Notes: generated by a model from the letters alone, not told the origin. A stretch of DNA of 60,000 nucleotides from Membranipora membranacea (GCA_914767715.1 OU612074.1:11258062-11318061), one strand, 5' to 3'. Positions 23,201-35,699 are shown, counted from the first letter of the stretch. Translations and numbers: made by a program.

Positions 23201-26200
23201 GAGTAATGAATACAGTGACGAGGGCTACTATGATGGAAAAGGGATGTGTAGATTCAATATCATTATCATTTGACCAAAGAGTTGGAGCTGGAGTTGACTC
23301 TAACTTGATTTGAAATAATAGGGAGACAATATTGATGGAAATCTTTGGCATAGTTCCACAAGTATTTTAAAAGGAATTAAGAGGAACAACCACAGTACCT
23401 TAGTGATAGAGTTTTTCAATGACTCAAAAAAACTTTGTGGGTTTGACAGTGTATAAAAGTAAATAATAATATTTGTTCCAATGGCATACTGGCATTATTA
23501 TTGATACCTTTTTACTGTGCTGATATTTTCTCTGACCCACAAGAACAGTATATTTTATCCGCTCACGCTCGAGCGCACTGCGCTTCTCATAATCAGTCAG
23601 CCATTTCTCTCCCAGGATACAGTCAAACGGAGATTCAAACCTAAAAGTTGTGAACAGATTTTTCTTGTATTTTTGAGAAAATACATCCTATGTCATTCAG
23701 GATTCGAGCTCCTGACTAATTCTTTCTCTTGAGTGTATAAACATTATTACTTTTCTAAACAATTGATACCTAGTAGCTTACACTGGATCAAGGAGCGCGA
23801 TTGACTCCCTTACTGCAATTTCATCATCAGAAAAGCTACATCATTAGGTCAACTCAATTTCTATATGTGTGTTTGTTTCAGTTGAAACCATATAAGGAGA
23901 CAAACCTGTTTGCTTGCAGAGATCTGAGAACTGGTTTAAGGTTATCAAGGATATGATTATTCTTTTCCTCCAGAGTTGACCAGAAGGGAATAGGCCTCAA
24001 ACTGATTCCTGGTTTTGTATATGAGCTCAACATAGCCTTCATATCTTTCACCTCAGACTGAGCTTGGGGGAAGGATCTATAATTAAAGATGTTACAGAGC
24101 TACTAAATCAACATTGCTTCAATACATTGATACTAACCTCCTTCCTACTAACAGACTAGCTGGATGAAAATTTACATTCACCAAGCACACAATTTTTCCA
24201 ACAGCATATCCAAGTTTCGATTTGCTGCTCTCTTTGGTTACCTTTTGTTGGCAATCTTATGACTATAAATGGGCTAAAAAGTTCAAACAATTAAATATTT
24301 AGTAACAAATATAGAAATAAAGTAGTACGATATATATTCCGTTGTCAATTGAAGTTTAAATAGTTTTTCTGTAGTTGACTGCAACAAAGTATAATGGCTA
24401 TATATGTTACGGTTAGTCATTAAATCATGCTGACTAACCTGTATATCAATTTGGGTTCAAATCTCAGTTTGAATTCAGGCAGCTGACGAAGTGAAGATTT
24501 GAAAGATTTATGCCTCCCATCTTCAGGTTTACTGCTTTTTCCTCCAGGTAGGTTAGGAAGCATCACTACAATAAAACCAAACAATTTATCATTATTACGA
24601 AGATAGACATAATACTCATATACTGCCAAGTAAAGAAAACCCCTCTACAACCCAAGTGCTGGCAGCCATACTATTACAGGTCCTAACGTCATAAGGCCGT
24701 ATTATGATACAAATAGATCCGTCCTACATATGCAATCACAACATCCTATAATATTAGTCTGATATGAATTAACCTGAGCTATACCAACTTAGGAATTTCT
24801 GTCAGCACCATTTGACTGAATAGATACCAAAGTAATACTTTCAGCTTGAAATTTCTTTAATTGTGTGTGTTTAGTACAGGTACAGTACTTTGACACATTG
24901 CATGTGATAAGCAGGTTTTGAACAAACCATAATCTTTAATTTGTTTGTGTTAGGAAACGGGGAGACTTTTACATTTTTTATTTGATAAGCATACAGGCTC
25001 ACGCTGGTTTTACACATACCATGATCTTTAATTGCTGATCTGTTCTGTCGAAAAAGTTGAGCTGACGTTGTGATTTATAATCTTTTTTTCTCTTTCGCAA
25101 TCACTGCCAAGACTGATTCCCATTTTCTCATTTTCTCCTTGCTCTGTCTCATGGTTAATGACCTGCGTAAAGGTTGAGTTCGTCTTTGTTAAATTAAAAT
25201 GCAAAATATCATTCCATACAAAATAAATTATATTATTTTTATTTCAATGCCGTTATCAAGTCGAAGCATGTTGTTTTACTCCCGCTGGTGCTTATACTTC
25301 TGAGTGGGATTGCTGCTGAATATAGAGCCAAACACAGATGCCATTGAATCATAACAGTAAAACATTGAGTCATAACAATGAGTCATGGCGTTGAGCCATG
25401 ACATCGAGTCATGACATTGAGCCACGAAATTGAGTCATGCTTTGAGTCATGACATTGTGTCATGACACTGTCAGCGAGAAATAACCTTGTTTCATAGAAA
25501 ATAATGCATTACAAAGATTCTCAACAATATTAAGTCATATTTACTAAGCCTTAGATAGTATGGACATAATATTTAATTACTAGAACCAATGAACTCCCTC
25601 TTCCTCAGGAATAACAACACATAGGAATTGTGGGTGTGGCCTAGTGTGATGTTCTAGACAATTGGCCTATTTAGTGTCCCTTATAATATAGGCTTAATAG
25701 ATTAGGTCTATATAGGGATATTCGGCTTTCCATTGTGTATGCCACTAAACAATAGAAAATAAACAATAGACTCACTGCATCAAATAATATCAGGGCTTTC
25801 ATTGGCTGAGAAGGTTCACTGCCACCAATTCAGAGCAGAGCAGATCATGTTTCTAGGATTATTGAGGGGTAGTAAGCTGTATTTGATTCATAGCTGATCT
25901 CAATTAAATGGGTGTTTACCTGATAAAAAAAACCACATGTCTCTAAGTGCACTATGACTGAAGATATTTATTGTGAAATTGTATCATTTGTGATGTATTT
26001 TGAAGACACATTTTTGCTTTTGTGGCTTGCTATACCCTCACATGGACAATGTTTTGGAAAAGTTAAACATAGTTGATTACCTACAACATGTGCTCTATCC
26101 ATTGAGCATAGTTTGGGCCCCAAGAGACCACCCTAACTACATTTTCTGAGCCAAGAAAGAAATAAGCAACAAAGTACACACGTGTGTTGATGTTCACATA

Positions 26201-29200
26201 ATCAATAACTCTACTATCAGGTATATTGGGCAAGTGATGCAGCTGTAGAATGGTAGGGTAAGATGTTTTCTGGAGATATAACTAATAGTCATGAACTCTT
26301 TTGTTAGGAATATGGGCTTATTAGCCATTTTATTTCATAGATGTAATATTGATTTCATCACTTGGCGGCCATTTTGATTCCAACAAATGTCCCAGACGTA
26401 GCTCAAGCGATACTGTTTGCTGATTGGTCAATATCGTCCTGTTGTTATTCCTGAGGAAGAGGAAGTTCATTGCTAGAACGTAACACATACTTTTTGAATC
26501 TTGAACCTCAACAATTCTATCTTTTGTTTACTTATAGATATATACATATAGAGCAAAAATCATGATGTTACCAAATAAAAGTCCGAATGTTAAAATTAAT
26601 TATAGTCATTAAATTTACATTCTGATCCTACCTCAGATCCATCCTCAGATTACTGAGCCACTTTATTTTACTGCACAGCTCGCCTCCCCTGTTCGGCTTC
26701 TCACTAAAATAAAGTTATTGGTTTGGTAATAAATCTGTGTGAACACATTCCTTTATATTATATTATTCGGGATGGGGAGTGCTTGGTGCCAATTTGATAC
26801 AAAATTAAAGCTGTTCAAGCATTGGATAAAGTTTGTAAAATTTACTCGTGCCATTTCTATCAAAATGATCGATAACACCCCAATTTAGCTCTGACCATCA
26901 TCATATTAAATGGTGAAGAAAGAATATTGTCCTATATTGAGAATTGATGTACTTTACTACCAATGAAAGTATGATAGGGTGAAAGCAGGGTATATAGGGA
27001 AAAAGTAAAAATGTGGGGTAGGGTAGGGAGAACTTAATCTCTCAATGTGCTTTGACTACTGGACTACAAAGCTATAAACTTGCAAATTTGAATCAACTTC
27101 CTAGAATCAAAACTATGCTCTCCATGATCTTGGTCAGGAAAGAAGTTGTTTTATGTATAAGGTTTAGTGTGAATCTGTTTTGCATACCCGTAACTATTGT
27201 GCTCAATACTAGGAGCATATTGTTTTTAACAGCATGTTTGATATTCAGTTACCCTTGGAGAAGGCCTGACAAAAAGTGATTGAGAAAGAACAACTTACAT
27301 TTCTTTGTCAGGTGTTACAAGCTCAGGTGTGTTAATCATATCCTCTAAGGTCATCTTGAGGTACTCACTATTCTTTGGTGCCTTTCTGCTGATAAAAGCT
27401 CTAACAGCCTCAACACAATCTGACCTAAACTTATCCAGTGATCTATCAATAGGAATCAGATGAGGTTGTACTATATCTTCCCTCGCTACTAACAGAATGT
27501 GGCCTGTATAAAAGATATTACTTGATCCGTTAACTAAATATTGCATGGCCGATTTTGAAGATCATCGATACCTTTTCCAGAAAATTTGTCGAAAGGTGTT
27601 AAATACTGTTTTCAACATTTGCCGCCTTTGACACAAACTGGTTGAGACGAAATTCTATCCTTGCTAATTCAACTCACACACAAAATATAGGTAAATATTA
27701 CCTGCGGTATTCATGGTAGACATTTGGTTTTCCTGTCAGCCTATCAATGTTGTGAGACATGTTGAGTAACGTCTTTCTTATTGTGTTATCTCTTCTCTTT
27801 AGTATCAGCTTCATTGTACATCTATCACAGTGTCTGTAAATCACACAATGTCAATTTGTATTTTGTGGCAGAAGCATACTCTCATGTGAAATAGGATAAA
27901 GCCTCTCGGTACCATAGTCTTTGAAAAACTTGGCTGTTAGATGCGCCTCTTAGATGTCAATTTACAAATACGCTCTCTGAGCAAAGCTACATATTTAAAA
28001 TCAGCAGTATTCAAATATAATTTTATTTCATTCTAAAATTGTTTGAATATCTACAACGCTTAAAAGTTTGTCTTTGCCCAGTCTGTTGATATGTTTCATG
28101 GTTTTTCTGATCGAAGCTATTTTATGACAGCTGTCATAAATGGTTTCATAAACAGCCTCAATCTCGGTCAATGCAATCCAATATAACATTTCATTTTTTG
28201 TGTTTTTGTGGTTCTCCAAATTTTCATTTAGACATTTGGAAAACATTTCTCTATTATATTCATTGTCAAAAAGAAATCAAGCAATATTCAAAAGTTCTGA
28301 AAAGGAAAGATCACCATGTTGCAGGCTGGCGCCATTGATTGAATGATTTAACATTGCCATGTATTTGAGATCAAGATCAGAATTTGATTATTAATTAGTA
28401 AAACTTACTTTCTTTCTAGCGCCGTTGTAAGTTCTTTTTGACATGAAGTACAATGCTTCTTCTTTTGCACGGCAGCCTGTTCAACCAGATAGTGGTGTTT
28501 GATACCTAATCTAATCTCTTCAGTTTTCTTTTCTGTATATAATCTCTCCTTTACTAACTCCTTAGGGAACTTCAGCAACCCCAATGCTTGGTCATTTATC
28601 ATGCAGTCTTGAAAACTGTAAGAACAAGACAAGATTCAATTGATCATTATCACTGCGCTATTTTGTGCATCAGTGTTACGGTGTGCAGGGACAAAATCAG
28701 TAGAAATAAGATAGCAGGTCTTTTTTTCAAGTCTGGTGAACAGCAACTAGTTTGTGTGCACGGGCAGTGACCATCTTAAATCGTCAAATCAACTATGCTA
28801 AGCTGATAGACATTAATTTGGTTTATATGCTCACCAATGGAATCTAGAAATACACCTGGGTTCAAAGATAACATTTCGCGTATGAAAATATTAAAAGAAA
28901 AAGAACGCAATTGTAATTGTCCTCTCATCAATGATTTTTCTAGCATTTGCATGATAAAATGTATGCTTCGTATGAGTTTACACTCACGCCTTTTGTTCTG
29001 ATCAACAAATGAATTCTCGATTGAAGTACACCATAGATGTATGACCACTTAGTACAGTGAATAAGAGTGACATCACTGCAGATCAATACATGGAGAGAAT
29101 TTTTTGGCACCAACAAGTTGATTAACATCAGATGTCTTATCATACCCCATATCCCAAAGCATGGGTGGCGAAATAGTAGTTGCCTTATTGGTGAGGCTGC

Positions 29201-29875
29201 GATATCTGACAATGAAGACAATGAAGACTTGATGAGTCAGCACTACTGCCCAGAATCATTCAATAAAAACTGCAGTGTATTGGCCTGATTCAGACAGCTG
29301 CAATGCGAGTTTGTGTCATTACATTATCAAACAGTCAACTTCAAAACTTCAACCTCAAATTGATAGTCTGATAGTGTAATGCTATTAACTCGCGTTGCAG
29401 CTGTCTAAACACTTAGACTAGGATTTGAGTAACCTTTTGGTTGCAGTCTACGCATTGTTACTATAAGAAATTGATCAAATGCATATTTTTATAATGCCAA
29501 TGTGTTTCATTTCCAGTGGCTGTGGGTGGTTACAAGAGCCAGCAATTCAACTAATGGAGAGTAGGAATAAATTTGCACACTTCTTCTTTATACACATAAT
29601 ACTCACCATCTTCTATAAAGAATACAGGAGCCGCTTATGTTTGTCATTTTGTTACTACCGGCAGCTTTCTTTAGAGGAACGGTTTTAGCGCTGGCAGCAG
29701 CCCTCATGTGTAAAATAGTAGGTTTGCTTGATGATTTAGTTGTAGGATCTGAAGATATGCTAGCAAGGTTTACATTGAATTGTCCGGTAGTAGGTCTTCG
29801 TCGCTTCAGTATGTGCTCTTTGTAATAATCACAATTCAAAGCCTCATTAGCTATCGGGTAGACCGCAGGCCTCAT
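20207..29875 (-). CDS. unknown multi-exon gene, basic Ser/Thr-rich C-terminus
   Basis: I do not recognise the family. A run of minus-strand exons agrees in phase: 29875-29607 (start codon, MRPAVYPIANEALNCDYYKE), 28615-28409, and 27833-27702. The last two carry CTSCQKEL and HCDRCTMK, two Cys pairs that might form a zinc-binding unit across the splice junction. Further exon blocks are 27503-27299 (HLIPIDRSLDKFRSDCVEAV), 24565-24439, about 24240-24138, 24076-23906 (RPIPFWSTLEEKNNHILDNL), 22671-22495 (KRGKRSALSADDTGVVVEL), 21429-21281 (KSKLTPQESPMRLRNSASYV) and 20342-20207 (basic tail, stop). The joins 28615/28409/27833, 24138/24076 and 22495/21429/20342 are phase-perfect. The joins into 27503, 24240 and 22671 are unresolved, so exons may be missing or two genes may be fused here. 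The N-terminal part is lysine-rich and probably intracellular. The last three exons exist in two further copies (17.3-18.6 and 43.3-44.8 kb). Confidence 0.6.
21757..22141. mobile_element. MITE with about 110-bp terminal inverted repeats
   Basis: The left end tgaggcacttaattgt...gtaacgacatt...gaagcaatgatgctatcattgatttact is repeated in reverse complement at the right end (about 22025-22141). The middle is about 150 bp of AT-rich DNA that contains a smaller hairpin (actcgatcaaaattgatcgagt). It is inserted in an intron of the minus-strand unknown gene. The 64-codon frame inside is not a gene. Confidence 0.75.
24600..25340. other. intron-like non-coding stretch
   Basis: Lies between exon blocks of the minus-strand unknown gene. 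I see no exon or repeat structure in it. Confidence 0.4.
25344..25470. repeat. minisatellite of about 14-bp units containing TGAGTCA
   Basis: Units of the type cattgagtcatga repeat roughly nine times with variants (gccatgac, gtgtcatgac). Four exact TGAGTCA heptamers start at 25366, 25379, 25431 and 25443. The array lies in an intron of the unknown minus-strand gene, just outside a DNA-transposon-like element. Confidence 0.7.
25587..26472. mobile_element. non-autonomous DNA transposon, hAT-like, 886 bp
   Basis: The left terminus reads CAATGAACTCCCTCTTCCTCAGGAATAACAAC. The right terminus is its reverse complement with a single mismatch, giving about 32-bp inverted repeats. The element is flanked by an identical 7-bp ctagaac (25580-25586 and 26473-26479), close to the 8-bp duplications made by hAT transposases. 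There is no transposase frame inside, so it depended on a transposase supplied elsewhere. Confidence 0.8.
29294..29408. repeat. short MITE/hairpin, about 48-bp arms
   Basis: The sequence gacagctgcaatgcgagtttgtgtcattacattatca (from 29296) is mirrored by tgatagtgtaatgctattaactcgcgttgcagctgtc (to about 29406). A spacer of about 20 bases separates them. It sits in the first intron of the unknown minus-strand gene. Confidence 0.75.
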
Positions 29876-30605
29876 CTACCATGATCTGTGTATCGGCTTA
29901 GATCGCGGGAATCCCGTTTTCTTACACTCATAAGTAGATATAACATGTAGATCCAGTGATTTATATCCAATACCATGCATGGTGACAACCGCAGAGCTAA
30001 AATAATGCAGCAGCTGAAGGCTGAGTATTAGAGAGCAATCCTGAAAAAGCAAGAAATATTTTCATTGTGTATTTGAGACAATGGATAAAAAGATTTGGTA
30101 TTTGTAAGAAGTTATCCCTTCTTTGCTAAATAATATAGATGTTATCATAGTGAAAGTAAGGCTAAAAGTTGAACAACAGTGTTATTATGACATCACTTTA
30201 TATACGCTATTCTATTTGGCAGGCAATAGATAGATGTTTCCATTCCATGTCCCTTCCGCAAGAATGTGGGCATTTATAAGTTTGGTCCTAACTTAGCAAT
30301 ATTGAAATACGGCATCGCTTCTAATTATGACTATAATGATGATTTGGGAAAGCTACAAAGGCTGCTTATATTGTATAAAGACTTAGTGTTTTCTTCCAAG
30401 TGTCAGCTTATTTAATCACCACGTATTTATTTATTTGTTTAAAGAGGTTTTCTAGAAAGTTTACAGATAACAGAGTGGTTAAAAAGTAACTTGTTGACCT
30501 CTACACACAGTTAAATACACTCCCAAAAAAAGGGGTTATACATAAATAAATGACGATGTTCTAGAAATGGTAAAGTAAGTTATATATGGCTTTATAGAAA
30601 TAGCA

Positions 30606-30609
30606 AATG

Positions 30610-30640
<31 letters not shown>
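30606..30640. repeat. (TA)n microsatellite at the 3' end of the non-LTR element
   Basis: An uninterrupted run of about 13 TA units. It lies just downstream, in the minus-strand sense, of the reverse-transcriptase fragment, where many non-LTR elements end in a simple repeat. Confidence 0.6.
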
Positions 30641-30641
<1 letters not shown>

Positions 30642-31900
30642 TGTTCTTGTGACGATTATTATCAAAAGTATTAGTTAAAAGATAGTAGACTGTCAGCCGT
30701 TTTGCATTTCAGTCTGAAATTGTGATTGAAGAGAGCTGTTTTGCCAAAATGTGTCCTAAAAGAAGGTTTTATTACTGAACATTTACTTCTAAGGGAGCGT
30801 TGGTGTTTATTGGACTTTTGCACCAGGCGAAGAATATGCTTTGATGCTTTATTTTTGAATAACTTTTATTTATATGTAAATTTGTGAAATTGGTAATGTC
30901 TTCTACCTTTAGGGTGGGTAATATTAAGAGTGATCTACCAGTTGTGACAGAAAACTTTTTAGGTGCAGATATTATGATTCTAATTGCTTTATTCTGAACT
31001 TTTTCAATTGTGTCGGATGTTTTTTGAGTGCCTTCTAGGTAGATAGATGAGCAGTATTCTAGGATAGGTCTGACGAGAATTTTGTAAGTCCTTAAGGATT
31101 CCTCAACATTCATGTATTTTTTTCAGTTTTGAGAGTAGGCATACTACTTTGTTTGCCGTTTCATTGGCATGGATGTGGAATGATAGATCAGCATCCAGGG
31201 TTTTGATAGAGAGTTTTGTCTCAATTTTTGAGTTTTGAAAATTGATGGGGTAAAAGTTTTTAATGTTTCTGATGGAGAAAATGCACAATTGTGTTTTCTC
31301 AATGTTGAGTCTCAGTAAGTGGCTATGGTACCAATCTGATGCTTTCTTTAGCAGAGTATTGGACTCCACTAGTACTTCATCTATGCTTGTGGCTGTACAG
31401 TAGAATAGCGTATCATCATCATAAGCGAATGAATTGGCAAATGTTGCTAGCATTCCATTGATGGCTAAGTTAAAGAGGATAGGACCCAGAATTGAGGTAC
31501 CCCACAGGTGATTGATTATCCAGTATGTATAGAAGAAGTTTGTGTTTGATTGTATCAAATGCTTTTCAGACATCTAGGGATAAGGCTCCAATGTAACATG
31601 GAGTGGATTGGTCAAGTTTAGTTTTCCATTGTTGCGGCACAGATAGCAACATTTGCTCGGTTGAATGGTTCTGACGAAATCCGAATTGTTGGTCTGAAAA
31701 TAGGTTGTGTTTCTCTATGTAAGTCATCATCTGATTTTTCATGTCATGTTCAAATATCTTTGACAGAATTGGAAGCGAGGATATTGGTCGATAATTTGAC
31801 GGGTCACATTTTTCACCTTTTTTATGAATTGGCGTGACAAGGGTATTTGACTTGGACTACAGGTATTCTAGTATCAACCAAAGTGTTTTCCCTGCTGGCC
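30640..31900 (-). mobile_element. 5'-truncated, decayed non-LTR retrotransposon (reverse transcriptase)
   Basis: On the minus strand, blocks of a LINE reverse transcriptase appear in order: YRPISSLP, DQQFGFRQNHSTEQ, a SLDV*KAFDT block with an internal stop, GTSILGPILFNLAINGML, then AYDDDTLFY in place of the usual [YF]xDD context. The C-terminal thumb follows (RPILEYCSSIYL, KVQNKAIRII) in the frame 31113-30772. Stops, a gap between the KAFDT block and the GTSILGP block, and a frameshift near 31105 show that it is dead. The 5' half (endonuclease) is missing. Confidence 0.85.
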
Positions 31901-32170
31901 TCACCTACAGGGCTATTGGGTTGTGAATGCCCTTGTTAAGGGTTGGCACAGAGAGTGAGAACTGTTACAATAACTTCCAGCCTATCGATTGTTCATTGCT
32001 CTAAACTCATACTTTATTTGTGATGAGTGAAGACTTGAAAATAAAAACAAAAAACCTCTAAATGAACAAAAGCACAAACGTGAATCTGTATCGTTTAGTG
32101 CTGCATAGAATGTGTATATTGTCACATTTTTTTATAACCACAACTTTGATGATTTCATTATATTTGAGCA

Positions 32171-32617
32171 CTATATACAAAGTGAAACCTTAGTTTGAGA
32201 TGATCTCACCAAATCATGCCTAGTGCGAATTCTACGGCCCATGAGCATTTCTGAGAGTGTTTGACCAGTCGAAGAATGAGGTGTTGAGCGGTACACTAAT
32301 AAAAACTCATGTAATCGATGTAGTTTAGAGAACTTACCGTTCCTCTTCTTTAACCCTTGTTTCAATGTTTTTACAAACCTTTCTGGGGTTCCGTTTGATG
32401 ATGGATGAAATGGTGCGGAGAATATGCTCTTAACTCCATTTTTCTGGAGAAACTTCTGTAATTCCAGGCTAGGAAAAGGTGGTCTGTTGTCTGCAACTAT
32501 CTCCTCACATAGCCCTTGTTTTGAGAAGACACTTCTCAGAGCTTCGATGGTGCGCTCCGCATTGGTACCTCTTGGCATCAGGATAACCTTTGTCCACTTT
32601 GAGAATGCGTCTACCAT
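32171..32617 (-). pseudogene. int: gypsy integrase core remnant
   Basis: The DDE catalytic triad is recognisable: VDAFSKWTKV, then ADNRPPF (usually DNGPQF), then HPSSNGTPERFV (usual NG..ER). The frame ends at 32171, short of the usual C-terminal domain. It is separated from the upstream zinc region by a stop and frame change. Confidence 0.8.
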
Positions 32618-32767
32618 GACAAAGTACTAATCTCCTTCAAACTGTGCGAAGTCTATATGTACCCTTCTCCATGGTCGATCCGGCCAAGCCCACGAGTTGT
32701 GGGACAGTTAAGGTGGGCTTTCAGCATTCTGCTGACATGGTGAGCATTTCCTTACTTCTGCCTCAAT

Positions 32768-34538
32768 CTATTTATCAATTTTAGGCCACCAGAAATGAAT
32801 TCTTGCCAGTGCCTTCATCTTCACAATGCCTTGGTGACCCTGGTGAAGCTCCTCCAGAAGTTTAAACCTCAGTTTGTTGGGTATAATAACGCGATTTCCC
32901 CACAGAAGGCAGCCATCTTCTATCGTTATTTCATTCCTTTTATGATGATAAACTTCCAGTGTTGCTTCAGACACTGTTGGCCAGCCAGTCTTCACACAGT
33001 GCATTTCTTTGGAAAGTATGGGATCTGTACGAGGTTGACGTGCAATCTGTCTAGCTGTTACTGGAAGTGAAGCGAGAACTTCAGTATTACACTCTCTAGC
33101 TTCCTGTGTCCATTTGATGATCTCGGGATTCGTCTCCGTTTTCTTTAGTGGCAAACGTGACAGTGCATCAGCACAACCATTCTTGCTACCTGGTCTGTGT
33201 TGCACCTGGAGTGTATAGCCCGCTATTCCAATAGCCCATCTGAGAATCCCTGCAGCTGCAAGGCTGGGAAGCCCCTTTCGAGATCCTCCATATAGATAGT
33301 AATGAAACTTCAATCTGAGAAAAGTTCTTTTCAGCATCAGTCAGAGTACGTGAGGCAAATGCTATTGGCCTCTCATGTTTGCCTCGTCCATGACTTATTA
33401 CTGCTCCTAATCCTACTGGAGAAGCATCCACAGCTAGATAAATCTCCTCCTTAGGGTCATAGTGAGCCAGTACTGTGTCCTCTGTAATTTTTCTCTTGAT
33501 CCTGTCAAATGAGTGTTGTCTCTCAGCTGTCCACTTCCATCTCTGCTTGTGCTGAAGTAACTCATTTAGTGGTGCTGCTAAGGTAGACATGTTATCCACA
33601 AACTTTCTATACTGGTTTGCCAGGCCTAAAAATGACCTCATTTCTCCCGAGTTCTTTGGTGCTGGCGCATCTATTATTGCCTCTGTTGCGCAAGGATCTT
33701 TCCTGATGCCATTCTTATCTACCACATTTCCTGGGTACTGTATTGAAGGCATCATGTATTCACATTTGGAGCATTGCAGCTTGAAACCATACTTGCTAAG
33801 ATGGCTCAGAACTTCCTCCAGATTGTGTAAATGTTCCTGATCATTCTTTCCAGTGACAATGATGTCATCAAGATAGCATCCACAGTCCAAACCCTGGAGC
33901 ACTCTGTCCATCACACTTTGAAACAATGATGGAGCTGCTGATATGTCGTAAGGGACTATGGTTGGTGCAAACAACCCACAGTGAGTGTTGATAGCCACAT
34001 AAGCCTGAGAGTCCTCGTCAAGCTCAATCTGTTGGTATGCTTGAGACAGATCTAGCTTAGTAAACTTTTCCCTTCTGTTTAGCTTTGTCAGCAATTCTTC
34101 AATGTTTGGCATCGGGTGTTCTGGTACCTTCAGATGCGGATTGATGGTCACAGAGTAGTTCCCACATATTCTGTACTTTCCTGATGGCTTCTTCACCGGT
34201 ACTATTGGAGCTCCCCACTCACTGTAATCAATCCTTGAAAGAATACCTTCTGACACAAGTCTGTCCAGCTCCTCTTTGATGGGTTCTCTCACCGCATACG
34301 GTACTGACCTTGGTTTGAAAAATCGAGGTGTAGCCCCTCCTTTCAGCTCTAGCTTGACCTTAATATCTTTCACCTTGCCAGGTTGACCATTAAACAAAGC
34401 GCTGTACTTGTGTACCAAACGACTAGTTGGGTTATTTTCCTTCAGTGACTTGATGAACTTCCAGTCTACCTGTATCTTTGCAAGCCAATCACGTCCAAGA
34501 AGAGCAGGACCCTTTGACTCTGCAACAATCAAAGGCAT
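32768..34538 (-). pseudogene. pol: gypsy reverse transcriptase, RNase H and integrase zinc region
   Basis: The frame 34538-33186 holds the RT fingers and palm (GAPIVPVKKPSGKYRICGNY, KLDLSQAYQQIELD, CYLDDIIVTG with the catalytic DD) and the start of RNase H (YLAVDASPVGLGAVI). A frameshift near 33190-33330 moves the reading into the frame 33337-32768, with the end of RNase H (ADALSRLP) and the start of the integrase zinc region (ELHQGHQGI, HFWWPKI). It then stops. Confidence 0.8.
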
Positions 34539-34562
34539 ATCAGTATAAACAGCTTCATGATA

Positions 34563-34796
34563 CTAAACATTTACTTTACATTCCCCAAGAACTTTGATTG
34601 GTTGCCCTGTTATCGTTGTAAGGCCTACATCACTTGGTTCCAACTTTTCAACACCAAGGGTTTTGAACTGCTTTAGTGATATAACTGACACTGCAGCACC
34701 TGTGTCTAGTTCCAAATCTAAAGGTACATCATTTATCCTCATCTGTATCATAAATGGGGGTAGGCCTACCCTTTTAGATTCACCAACTTTGCTCAC
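34563..34796 (-). pseudogene. pro: gypsy aspartic protease remnant
   Basis: The frame contains LELDTGAAVSVI, the DTGA active-site motif of retroviral-type aspartic proteases. A stop at 34563 separates it from the reverse transcriptase frame. Confidence 0.75.
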
Positions 34797-34838
34797 CCTA
34801 ACTGCATGTAAATGATCATCGTATTCAGATTCTGAATC

Positions 34839-35632
34839 TCAACTAACAACTGATTGCGTTTGATCCACTTTGTAAACCTTTTGTTTTCTATATTTGTGTT
34901 TACTAGTCTTAGGTGTGCCTGTGAAACTTTTCCTATCTGGACAGTCAGCTTTGAAATGCCCTTCTTTACCGCAATGGAAACAAGCACAAGAGCTTTTAGT
35001 ACTCTCTTTATTTCTAAAATCTTTAGATTTCTTACCTGAGAATTGCAGTTTGTGAATTTCTCCTGTCATGTTGTCCACATGCTTTCTAGCACGCTCATGT
35101 CCTTGAGCTGTATTGAAAGCACCCACTAAGGTGAGGTTTTGCTAACCTAAAAGTTTTTTCTGGGTATCCCGGTCATGGAGACCAATCACGAACATATCTC
35201 TCAGTGCTTCCTCCCTAAATGCTTCAAAACCACATGTCTCTGCTAGTTTTCTCAAGGCATTTAAAAACTCCGACACGGTCTTATCCGCTGTTTGTCTTCT
35301 AGTATAAAAAACATCTCTCTCTCTGCTATGACTACAGGAGCTGGAGACAGGTGGCCTTTGACCAACTTTTGTAAATCATCTAATGATTTGGTGTCTGGTT
35401 TGTCTGGGTGACACAGTGTTCTTATCAACGAATAGCACTTTCTGCCTACTCTTGACAGAAATATAGCCTTACACTTTGGAACATCAGTTTCTTTGGTTTT
35501 GTCAACACCATTTGCAATAAAATATTGGTCTAGTCTTTCACACCACTCTTCCCACAATGTTTTATCCTGCTCATCATCAAGATCAAACTGATCTATATCA
35601 CAATACACAGCAGTAGCCATTTTGATTGCCAC
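34839..35632 (-). pseudogene. gag: gypsy gag remnant with CCHC zinc knuckle
   Basis: The frame 35632-35261 gives a capsid-like N-terminus (LWEEWCERLDQYFIANGVDK). After a frameshift and a stop near 35143, the frame 35126-34839 gives the nucleocapsid part with the zinc knuckle CFHCGKEGHFKADC (CX2CX4HX4C) followed by a basic tail. The known role is binding and packaging element RNA. It is broken here. Confidence 0.75.
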
Positions 35633-35699
35633 TCACTATCTTGCACTAAAGATAAGCCTACACAGACTGTATTTTGACTCTAACTAATAGCACTCACCA

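Larger units (their letters stand above)
32171..35632 (-). mobile_element. decayed Ty3/gypsy-type LTR retrotransposon body
   Basis: Minus-strand order gag, protease, reverse transcriptase, RNase H, integrase is that of Ty3/gypsy elements. Several stops and frameshifts separate the pieces, listed as separate entries. No matching pair of LTRs was found on the two sides. The integrase side stops abruptly near 32171, so the 3' part is probably deleted. A TGGTGAGTGC motif on the minus strand near 35698 could be a primer-binding site, but without an LTR border this is weak. Confidence 0.85.
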
